NCBI GenBank assembly: GCA_910586045.1
Contig: CAJUIH010000061.1
Span: 1-21,289, forward strand
Reading direction: 5' to 3'
DNA length: 21,289 bases
From: an uncultured Eubacterium sp.
Lineage (GTDB): Bacteria > Bacillota > Clostridia > Lachnospirales > Lachnospiraceae
The notes under the pieces were generated by a model that had not been told where the DNA came from, did not search any database, and was given only the letters and a program-made list of their open reading frames with translations. Shown piece by piece: positions 1-5,813 of the stretch (within the stretch, counting starts at the first letter, position 1; every line of letters begins with the position of its first letter). The translations under genes were made by a program, and so were the position numbers.

Positions 1-22
1 GTAATGAAAAGAAAAATTATAC

Positions 23-51
23 TTGCTTTCTCCCCCGGTTTATTATATAAT
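23..51 (+). promoter_or_regulatory. Sigma-A type promoter reading into a gene-free structured region
   Basis: TTGCTT at 23-28 and a perfect TATAAT at 46-51 are separated by 17 bases. A transcript would begin near 58 and run rightward into the hairpin at 86-151. No open reading frame with a ribosome binding site follows, so the product, if any, would be a non-coding RNA, or else the match is chance in an AT-rich stretch. The element is seen in the sequence; its activity is inferred. Confidence 0.5.
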
Positions 52-85
52 ATTATGAATATCTTGAATTCATTTATGCTATAAC

Positions 86-151
86 AACGCTGCCGAATAG
101 GATGTCTTCTCCCTGAACGATTAGGAAGCAGGCATCCTATGGGCGCGTTTT
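86..151 (+). ncRNA. Long hairpin; candidate small RNA 3' part, terminator or palindromic repeat
   Basis: AACGC (86-90) pairs with GCGTT (145-149), 92-94 with 142-144, and ATAGGATG (97-104) with CATCCTAT (133-140). This gives a nearly continuous 16-bp helix with one bulge and a small internal loop. On the plus strand the stem runs into TTTTCT, as an intrinsic terminator would. With the promoter at 23-51 it could bound an RNA of about 95 nt. The heptamer CTATAAC directly flanks it on both sides (79-85 and 152-158), so a small inserted palindromic element is also possible. On the minus strand it could end the kdgK-eda transcript. Confidence 0.4.
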
Positions 152-171
152 CTATAACTCCTAAATATTGA

Positions 172-222
172 TAATCCCTTGGCGGCGGGCTTACAGCCAA
201 CCCGCTGCCAAAACAGGGATTA
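172..222. other. Two-tier hairpin in gene-free region
   Basis: TAATCCC (172-178) pairs with GGGATTA (216-222). Inside it, GGCGGCGGG (181-189) pairs with CCCGCTGCC (201-209) through nine pairs, one of them G-T. It has no T-run on either side, so it is not a textbook terminator. The rest of 1-371 shows no supported gene. This stretch follows the aldolase gene stop and may serve as its mRNA 3' end. Confidence 0.4.
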
Positions 223-371
223 CTGTTCCCAAACACGCTGCATCAAAGAAAGCAAAAAAACGGGAGCCTTATAAAATCAGCCCCCATTTTCTTTTGATTC
301 CTTTTTCTGTTAATTATTCTTCTTTTCTTGATTTTTATTTTTTGATCGCATGGCCGCGTCTTACATGTTTT

Positions 372-998
372 TTATGCCCCTGCCTGTTTCCTGGCTTCTT
401 TGCATAACGCAGTGATCTTTTCAAAATTGCCTTCCGTGATATCTGACTTTTTGCATACCCAGCTTCCGCCGACTGCAAAAATAGCTTTCGACGCAGCAAA
501 CTCGGAAATATTATCTGTACTTACACCGCCTGTCGGAATAAACTGGATATCCGTAAACGGCGCTGCCAAATTGGTAATCGCCTTTAATCCGCCATAGATA
601 TTGGCAGGGAAAAATTTTAATACCCGAAGCCCCAGTTTGCGCGCCGCCATAATCTCCGTCGGCGTTACACAGCCAGGGGTTACGTTAATTTCATTTTCGA
701 TACACCATTTTACGGTTTCTTCATCAAACCCAGGGGAAACGATAAATTTTGCCCCTGCTTCCACTGCTGCCTTTGCCTGATCGATATTTAATACCGTCCC
801 GACACCGACTACCATATCCGGGCATTCTTTTGCTACGCTGCGGATACTGTCAAGAGCCGCGTCCGTACGCAGGGTGATCTCCATTACGCTGATGCCGCCT
901 GCCAGCAATGCCTTTGCCGTCGGTACCGCATCCTTTGCATTTTCAATTACGACTACTGGTACGATAATAGATTGTTTCATATGGTCCATTACATTCAT
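372..998 (-). CDS. eda: KDPG / 4-hydroxy-2-oxoglutarate aldolase
   Basis: This 208-residue class I aldolase splits 2-keto-3-deoxy-6-phosphogluconate to pyruvate and glyceraldehyde-3-phosphate, the last step of KDG use, in the cytoplasm. The length and motifs fit the Eda family. The general acid/base Glu40 lies in MEITLRT, GVGTVLN is at 65-71, the Schiff-base Lys128 is in LKFFPA, and the phosphate-binding PTGGVS and GGSW stretches are at 155-160 and 177-180. The start at 998 has AGGAGG nine bases upstream; in-frame Met4 and Met7 are less well placed. It follows the KDG kinase gene by 68 bp on the same strand, so the two are probably one operon driven from about 2237-2265. Specificity for KDPG rather than the galactonate form (KDPGal) is inferred from context. 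Confidence 0.93.
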   Translation of the reverse strand: MNVMDHMKQSIIVPVVVIENAKDAVPTAKALLAGGISVMEITLRTDAALDSIRSVAKECPDMVVGVGTVLNIDQAKAAVEAGAKFIVSPGFDEETVKWCIENEINVTPGCVTPTEIMAARKLGLRVLKFFPANIYGGLKAITNLAAPFTDIQFIPTGGVSTDNISEFAASKAIFAVGGSWVCKKSDITEGNFEKITALCKEARKQAGA

Positions 999-1052
999 GT
1001 TTTTCTTCCTCCTTATGATTACGCGTTCGTCCGCCCGCCAGACGCAGGCTGT

Positions 1053-1066
1053 GCAGGTTAACCTGC
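1053..1066 (-). other. Perfect 14-bp palindrome directly after kdgK stop
   Basis: GCAGGTTAACCTGC abuts the stop codon of the kinase gene and is followed on the minus strand by a second weak hairpin (CGTC paired with GACG) before the aldolase ribosome binding site. An intercistronic mRNA-processing or stability hairpin is the simplest reading; a protein-binding site is possible. Confidence 0.4.
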
Positions 1067-2164
1067 TTATCTTTGTACCCTTGCTCCCGCGCCGCCCATA
1101 ATTGCTTCCACTTCTTTCCTGCTCGCCATGGTCGTATCGCCCGGCGTCGTCATAGCCAGCGCGCCATGGGCCGCGCCGTAATTTACCGCCTGCTCCGCGT
1201 CCGCTGTCGTCATCAACCCATAAATTAAGCCGGACGCAAAGGAATCCCCGCCGCCGACACGATCCATAATTTCCAGGCCGTTATAATCTTTTGCCTTATA
1301 AATCTCCCCGTCTGCCCAGCAGATTGAGCTCCAGTCGTTGACGGTAGCCGTCTTTACCTGGCGCAGCGTCGTGGCAACCGCTTTAAAATTCGGGTATGTT
1401 TTCGCGGCTTCGTTGATCATTTTCTTGTAGCCGTCTAAGTTGAGCGTTTTTAAATTTTCATCATTGCCCTCGATTTCAAATCCAAGACACGCCGTAAAAT
1501 CTTCTTCATTGCCGATCATAACGTCTACATATTTTGCAATTTCCCGGTTTACTTCCTGCGCCTTTTCCTTACCGCCAATAGCGCTCCACATCGACGGGCG
1601 GTAGTTTAAGTCGTACGATACGACCGTGCCGTACTTTTTCGCAGCCTTGATCGCCGCAAGTACCGTTTCGCACGACTGCTCGGATAACGCGGCGTAAATG
1701 CCGCCTGTATGCAGCCAGCGCGCACCGAGTTCCCCGAATATATAATCAAAATCAAAATCTTTCGGCGTTGCTTTCGAAATCGCAGTATTTGCGCGGTCTG
1801 AGCAGCCGACCGCGCCGCGGATGCCAAAGCCGCGTTCGGTAAAATTCAGACCATTGCGGCAGATCCTGCCAATGCCGTCTGTTTTCATCCATTTAATCAA
1901 AGAAGTGTCCACACCGCCTTGTTCAATAAAATCTTCCAGCAGCATACCCACTTCATTATCCGCAAATGCCGTGATGACCGCCGTATGCAGTTTAAAACAT
2001 TTCCGCAGCCCGCGGATGACGTTATATTCCCCGCCTCCTTCCCAAGCGCGGAACTCACGCGCGGTACGAATCCGTCCTTCGCCCGGGTCAAGCCGGAGCA
2101 TAACCTCTCCCAGCGATACCGCGTCGTATCTGCATTCGCTTTCTGGCCTTAAATTTAAATTCAT
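1067..2164 (-). CDS. kdgK: 2-keto-3-deoxygluconate kinase (PfkB family)
   Basis: This 365-residue sugar kinase would phosphorylate KDG with ATP to give KDPG for the aldolase encoded just downstream. The PfkB fold is shown by the N-terminal SLGEVMLRL, by WEGGGEYNV (residues 41-49, substrate side), by YDLNYRPSMW (184-193), by GNEEDF at 218-223, and by the C-terminal signature DRVGGGDSFASG (301-312) with anion hole and catalytic Asp307. The start at 2164 has AGGAGG nine bases upstream. The gene heads the kdgK-eda operon, and its promoter is seen at 2237-2265. Assignment to KDG rather than another keto-sugar rests on the linked eda and on overall resemblance to KDG kinases; ribokinase-like activity cannot be ruled out. 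Confidence 0.88.
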   Translation of the reverse strand: MNLNLRPESECRYDAVSLGEVMLRLDPGEGRIRTAREFRAWEGGGEYNVIRGLRKCFKLHTAVITAFADNEVGMLLEDFIEQGGVDTSLIKWMKTDGIGRICRNGLNFTERGFGIRGAVGCSDRANTAISKATPKDFDFDYIFGELGARWLHTGGIYAALSEQSCETVLAAIKAAKKYGTVVSYDLNYRPSMWSAIGGKEKAQEVNREIAKYVDVMIGNEEDFTACLGFEIEGNDENLKTLNLDGYKKMINEAAKTYPNFKAVATTLRQVKTATVNDWSSICWADGEIYKAKDYNGLEIMDRVGGGDSFASGLIYGLMTTADAEQAVNYGAAHGALAMTTPGDTTMASRKEVEAIMGGAGARVQR

Positions 2165-2184
2165 GGAATCATTCCTCCTGTTCC

Positions 2185-2204
2185 GCGGATCCCGTTCGAT
2201 CCGC
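2185..2204 (-). promoter_or_regulatory. Inverted repeat in kdgK leader
   Basis: GCGGAT (2185-2190) and ATCCGC (2199-2204) form a perfect 6-bp dyad with an 8-base centre. It lies between the predicted transcription start (about 2230) and the ribosome binding site (2173-2178). It could be an mRNA hairpin or an operator; no direct evidence separates these. Confidence 0.35.
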
Positions 2205-2236
2205 TTTGATCCTTATTATCTGCTATTTCTATCTTT

Positions 2237-2265
2237 ATTATAGTTTGTACAAGCAGGATTCTCAA
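2237..2265 (-). promoter_or_regulatory. Sigma-A promoter of the kdgK-eda operon
   Basis: On the minus strand, TTGAGA (2260-2265) and a perfect TATAAT (2237-2242) are spaced by 17 bases. The predicted start gives a leader of about 65 nt before the ATG at 2164. It lies in the 305-bp divergent region 2165-2469, which contains no gene but two promoters facing away from each other and two structured leaders. Confidence 0.75.
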
Positions 2266-2338
2266 TCCTTATTTTCTAATAGTTTCATACTTTTTTCGTC
2301 CTAAATCGTAAAATTTTTATTCTATTTCTTTAATTTTG

Positions 2339-2367
2339 TTGAAATATAAAAGCAAACATCATAAAAT
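2339..2367 (+). promoter_or_regulatory. Sigma-A promoter of the second KDG kinase gene
   Basis: TTGAAA (2339-2344) and TAAAAT (2362-2367) are spaced by 17 bases. A transcript would start near 2374, giving a leader of about 95 nt that contains the paired segments at 2385-2435. Confidence 0.65.
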
Positions 2368-2384
2368 AATCATACAGACATAAA

Positions 2385-2435
2385 CCGGCATGCAAAAATC
2401 CACCGGCCAAAAGTTATGCCGCATCGATTTTTGCG
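2385..2435 (+). promoter_or_regulatory. Structured 5' leader with interleaved inverted repeats
   Basis: CGGCAT (2386-2391) is complementary to ATGCCG (2416-2421), and the adjoining GCAAAAATC (2392-2400) is complementary over all nine bases to GATTTTTGC (2426-2434). The arms alternate A-B-A'-B', so the helices either form a pseudoknot or exclude each other. The element ends 23 bases before AGGAGG (2458-2463). No known riboswitch consensus was recognised. Confidence 0.45.
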
Positions 2436-2469
2436 GGTCAACCTATAAAACAATAGCAGGAGGTTTTAC

Positions 2470-3555
2470 ATGGAACACTCAAATCCATTGGCAAACAACA
2501 GCACCAATGACAAATTTATTACAATCGGTGAAATCATGCTTCGCCTGACACCGCCTAATTATGAAAAAATCCGTCTGACGACCAATTTTGAAGCAAGCTA
2601 TGGCGGCAGCGAGGCCAATATTGCGCTGGCACTGGCAAACCTCGGCATTGACAGTACGTTTTTCAGCGTCGTACCGAATAACAGCCTGGGAAAAAGCGCG
2701 GTCCGTATGCTGCGCAGCAGCGACGTGCACTGCACGCCCGTTATATTAAGTACGCCGGAACAAACGCCGACCCACCGCCTTGGCTGTTATTACCTGGAAA
2801 CCGGCTATGGAATCCGTGCCAGCAAAGTGATCTACGACCGCAAAAACAGCGCCATTTCCGAATTTGATTTTGATACCCTGGATTTGCATGCCCTGCTGGA
2901 CGGCTTTACCTGGCTACATCTAAGCGGTATTACACCCGCGCTTTCCCCAAGCTGCCGCAAACTGACCCTGGACTGTTTAAAAGAAGCAAAGGATCTGGGC
3001 ATCACCGTCAGTTTTGACGGCAATTTCCGCAGCAAACTATGGACTTGGGAAGAAGCGAGGGATTTTTGTACCGAATGCCTGCCTTATGTGGACGTGCTGC
3101 TCGGTATCGAGCCTTACCACTTATGGCGGGATGAAAATGACCACGGCAAAGGGGACTATAAGGACGGGATCCCGCTGCAGCCAAACTATGAGCAGCAGGA
3201 CGAAATTTTCCAGGCGTTCGTGGCCAGATATCCGAATATCAAATGTATCGCGCGCCACGTACGTTATGCCCACAGCGGCAGCGAAAACAGCCTGAAAGCA
3301 TTTTTGTGGTATGAAAACCATACGTTTGAAAGCAAGCTTTTTACCTTTAACATTTTAGACCGGGTCGGCGGCGGAGACGCTTTTGCAAGCGGACTCATTT
3401 ACGCGATGATGCATGGCTATAAGCCGATGGATATGGCAAACTTTGCCGTAGCCAGCAGCGCGATCAAGCATACAATCCGCGGGGACGCAAATATTACAGA
3501 CGACGCGGAAAGCATCCGCAACCTGATGAATATGAACTATGATATCAAACGATAG
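2470..3555 (+). CDS. PfkB family sugar kinase, KDG kinase-like paralogue
   Basis: This 361-residue kinase is the only confident plus-strand gene. It shows the PfkB layout: ITIGEIMLRLTPP near residues 17-29, YGGSEANIALALANLG (44-59), SFDGNFRSKLW (181-191), and the signature DRVGGGDAFASG (297-308) with catalytic Asp303. It shares the GEIMLRL and DRVGGGD-FASGLIY stretches with the divergent kinase at 1067-2164, but differs in mid-domain: the GNEEDF segment there is replaced by GIEPYHLW (212-219), and a charged insert rich in Asp/Gly follows. ATG at 2470 has AGGAGG six bases upstream. Its likely role is KDG phosphorylation or a related keto-deoxy sugar acid under different control. The exact substrate is uncertain. 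Confidence 0.8.
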   Translation: MEHSNPLANNSTNDKFITIGEIMLRLTPPNYEKIRLTTNFEASYGGSEANIALALANLGIDSTFFSVVPNNSLGKSAVRMLRSSDVHCTPVILSTPEQTPTHRLGCYYLETGYGIRASKVIYDRKNSAISEFDFDTLDLHALLDGFTWLHLSGITPALSPSCRKLTLDCLKEAKDLGITVSFDGNFRSKLWTWEEARDFCTECLPYVDVLLGIEPYHLWRDENDHGKGDYKDGIPLQPNYEQQDEIFQAFVARYPNIKCIARHVRYAHSGSENSLKAFLWYENHTFESKLFTFNILDRVGGGDAFASGLIYAMMHGYKPMDMANFAVASSAIKHTIRGDANITDDAESIRNLMNMNYDIKR

Positions 3556-3586
3556 GGCGCGAATAGGAATCACGGAAACGGTTCAA

Positions 3587-3612
3587 ACGGGGATGTCCTA
3601 TGACAGCCCCGT
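3587..3612. terminator. Hairpin between convergent genes, possible bidirectional terminator
   Basis: ACGGGG (3587-3592) pairs with CCCCGT (3607-3612) and TGTC (3594-3597) with GACA (3602-3605), closing a CTAT loop with one internal mismatch. It sits between the stop codons of the convergent kinase (3555) and MATE (3619) genes. T-runs are poor on both strands, so termination would be weak or Rho-aided. Confidence 0.5.
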
Positions 3613-3618
3613 CCATTG

Positions 3619-5001
3619 TCAGCTTGTACCGCCATTGTCCAACGCCCTCTTTAAATCCCGCCCGATACATCGTTGATAAATATAATACGAAAAAATAGCC
3701 GACGCAAATTCGGTAAAGCAAAATGCCGCCCAAACCCCTTCCGGCCCTTTCCACATACTAAACAGATAGGCCGCCGGAATGATAACGACGATATACCTTG
3801 CAAGCGAAATATACAAAGACGGCGTTCCTTTCCCAAGCCCTTCCAATGCCCCGCTGCTGGATACCGAAACGGCGGATACGATAAATCCCAGGCTGATGAT
3901 ATGCAGCGCGGCCACTCCCATCTGAATGGTTCCTACATCCGTCGTAAAAAGCCCGATCAGTTGTTTTGGAATCAGCCAGGAAAGCAGCGTACCAGCCGCC
4001 ATAACAACCGCTGTCAGCTTTAGTGTCGTCCGATAAATTTCTTTTACGCGCGCAAGCTCCCCCGCCCCGTAATTATAGCCGATCAAAGGCCGTATGCCCT
4101 GGATAATCCCGTTTGCAGTCAAATAAATAAATGTCTGCAGTTTATAATACACCCCAAGTACCAGCACGTATTTTTCTGAAAACCCCGCCAGAATCCCGTT
4201 CAGCGCCGAAATCAGAAACGACGGAAGCGCAATGTTCAGCGTTGCCGGAATCCCGACCGCATACAGACGCGCTGTCATCTCTTTGATCTGCCCGCGTTCT
4301 TTGTCCAGACGCAGATACCCCGGTACAATCCTGACTGGAATCGGCCGCAGGAAATAAATCAGAATATAGGCCGCAAGCGAGATACACTGTCCAATCCCTG
4401 TCGCATACGCCGCGCCCGCAACTCCCATAGACGGAAACGGGCCGATGCCGAAAATCATCATCGGATCCAATACAATATTTCCGACAAACCCGCACATCAT
4501 GCAAAACATGGATACTTTCATACGCCCTACGGACTGGAAAATTTTTTCCAAAGATACCGTCAGGGAAATGACCGGCGCAAACAAAAATGCCCGGTTCGAA
4601 TAATCCAGCGCCATTTTTAAAACTTCCTCCTGCTGCGTAAAAGCCCCAAGAAACGGCGGCATAACCGCTATGCTGACGACGGACAGCAGTATGCCATGAA
4701 GCAGATTCAGAAAAATCCCAACCGTGACCGCCCGGTCCGCTTTTTTTCTGTCATCCGCTCCGAGATAAAACGCCGTGACCGCGTTAATGCCGATTGCAAA
4801 ACCAATCGCAATCGCATTGATCAAATTCTGCACCGGAAACACAAGCGCAAGCGCCGTCATTGCGTTTTCGCTTAATTTTGCCACAAAGTAACTGTCAATA
4901 ATATTGTACAGGGAATTAACCGCCATAGAAAGAATCATCGGCAGCGACATGGACAATACAAGAGGCAGTACCTTTTTTTCTTTCATAAATGTCTGTTCCA
5001 T
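3619..5001 (-). CDS. MATE family multidrug/metabolite exporter
   Basis: This is a 460-residue polytopic membrane protein with about 12 hydrophobic segments in two repeated halves. The N-terminal KVLPLVLSMSLPMILSMAV and the following YNIIDSYFVA are typical of MATE (NorM/MepA-like) cation-coupled exporters in the cytoplasmic membrane. The frame is open to 5076, but ATG at 5001 is preferred: it has AGGAG ten bases upstream and begins where MATE homology starts, while the extra 25 residues are charged and lie over a hairpin. The gene lies downstream of the small secreted-protein gene, with a two-tier hairpin between them. The substrate cannot be read from the sequence. Confidence 0.88.
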   Translation of the reverse strand: MEQTFMKEKKVLPLVLSMSLPMILSMAVNSLYNIIDSYFVAKLSENAMTALALVFPVQNLINAIAIGFAIGINAVTAFYLGADDRKKADRAVTVGIFLNLLHGILLSVVSIAVMPPFLGAFTQQEEVLKMALDYSNRAFLFAPVISLTVSLEKIFQSVGRMKVSMFCMMCGFVGNIVLDPMMIFGIGPFPSMGVAGAAYATGIGQCISLAAYILIYFLRPIPVRIVPGYLRLDKERGQIKEMTARLYAVGIPATLNIALPSFLISALNGILAGFSEKYVLVLGVYYKLQTFIYLTANGIIQGIRPLIGYNYGAGELARVKEIYRTTLKLTAVVMAAGTLLSWLIPKQLIGLFTTDVGTIQMGVAALHIISLGFIVSAVSVSSSGALEGLGKGTPSLYISLARYIVVIIPAAYLFSMWKGPEGVWAAFCFTEFASAIFSYYIYQRCIGRDLKRALDNGGTS

Positions 5002-5051
5002 ATCAATGTTTCTCCTTTTATTTCTGATACCGGTTCCATTTTGCGCGCAAA

Positions 5052-5103
5052 GAAATACCCCTGTCCACGGCGGCATATGTGCCGCTGCTCACAGGGGTAT
5101 TTC
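5052..5103 (-). terminator. Strong two-tier hairpin: terminator of upstream gene or attenuator of MATE
   Basis: A perfect 13-bp stem (5052-5064 with 5091-5103, core AAATACCCCTGT) encloses a second stem GCGGCA/TGCCGC (5070-5075 with 5080-5085) with a TATG loop. It lies 40 bases after the stop of the secreted-protein gene and 50 bases before the MATE ATG. On the minus strand the outer stem ends in TATTTCTTTG, a short U-rich tail. No separate MATE promoter is evident between hairpin and gene. Confidence 0.6.
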
Positions 5104-5142
5104 CTGCTGCCGGTAACCAAAATCCTAACCGTGCTACATTTG

Positions 5143-5622
5143 TTATAATCCCATTGCCCTTATGGTTGATCTTCCAATAATGCCGTCCACTTTAAGTCCG
5201 TTGGCCTTTTGATATTTCCGCAAAGCCCGCTTGGTGTTTGTGCCTAAAACCCCGTCCGCAGCCCCGCAGGAGTAGCCGCACTGATTCAGTACGTTTTGTA
5301 CTTTCCGTACGGTATTGCTGCTTACGCTGTAGGCATTATAAGGGCAGCTTCCGTATGCGTGCGTGTGGGCCGAATGTCCGCCGCAGTAGTAATGGGTAGA
5401 TGTATAAGGACATACGCCGCCGGAATGTGTATGAGCCGAATGTCCGCCGCAGTAATAATAATTGGTACTGGACGTACTATAGCCGCTATGATGACCGCCG
5501 CCGTGATGCCCATGGGCATATACCGTAACAGCCGAAGACGAACCCGCGGAAAAAGCCGCCGGGGTAAGGGAAAGCATTCCTGCAAGGGAAATTGCTACAA
5601 TGCCGCGTGTAATCCCTTTCAT
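5143..5622 (-). CDS. Secreted protein with two CGGH-type Cys/His repeats and a peptidoglycan-binding domain
   Basis: This 159-residue protein begins with a signal peptide (hydrophobic about residues 8-25, probable cleavage near AFSA or VYA). A Gly/His-rich stretch, HGHHGGGHH, occupies 37-45. Two near-identical repeats follow, YYYCGGHSAHTHSGGVCPY (55-73) and HYYCGGHSAHTHAYGSCPY (77-95), 22 residues apart. Residues about 102-159 match a PG_binding_1 domain (KVQNVLNQCGY, DGVLGTNTKRALRKYQ, VDGIIGRSTIRAM). It should be exported and held at the cell wall. The conserved Cys and His could bind a metal; this is inference. ATG at 5622 has AGGAGG (AAGGAGG) upstream. The CGGH-H-H-CPY motif is, to my knowledge, seen in other Firmicute surface proteins without a settled function. 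Confidence 0.82.
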   Translation of the reverse strand: MKGITRGIVAISLAGMLSLTPAAFSAGSSSAVTVYAHGHHGGGHHSGYSTSSTNYYYCGGHSAHTHSGGVCPYTSTHYYCGGHSAHTHAYGSCPYNAYSVSSNTVRKVQNVLNQCGYSCGAADGVLGTNTKRALRKYQKANGLKVDGIIGRSTIRAMGL

Positions 5623-5716
5623 AAAAATAAATCCTCCTTATTTGCACTCATTGGAATCTGTATGTGTTTCGTGTAAACGTGCGCGCAGCATGCGCCGCTG
5701 CATACAGACCGTTCGT

Positions 5717-5741
5717 TAATAGGGTTATAACTCCTATTATA
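5717..5741 (-). promoter_or_regulatory. TATAAT box overlapped by a dyad, upstream of the CGGH protein gene
   Basis: On the minus strand a perfect TATAAT (5736-5741) stands about 115 bases before the start codon. The dyad TAATAGG (5717-5723) / CCTATTA (5733-5739), whose centre contains GTTATAAC, covers the -10 box and the start point. No good -35 lies at 16-18 bases, so the promoter is weak or activator-dependent. A repressor binding at the dyad is a plausible reading. Confidence 0.45.
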
Positions 5742-5813
5742 TCCCCTGCCTGCGCAAAAGTATACTGGCAACATCGCTAAAAAAGCCGTTGGATTTTGTT
5801 CATAAGCTACAAT

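Noticed and set aside
172..222. tRNA or other known structured RNA in the left gene-free region
   Set aside because: The stems do not make a cloverleaf, there is no T-loop GTTCGA pattern, and no riboswitch consensus I know fits.
168..407. 79-codon plus-strand frame in the gene-free left region
   Set aside because: It runs through the hairpin at 172-222 and into the aldolase gene, lacks a ribosome binding site, and the peptide resembles nothing known. Transcription of the region is possible, but as RNA rather than protein.
5002..5076. N-terminal extension of the first MATE gene to 5076
   Set aside because: The extra 25 residues are translated from the hairpin at 5052-5103, while ATG at 5001 has a good ribosome binding site and matches the family start.
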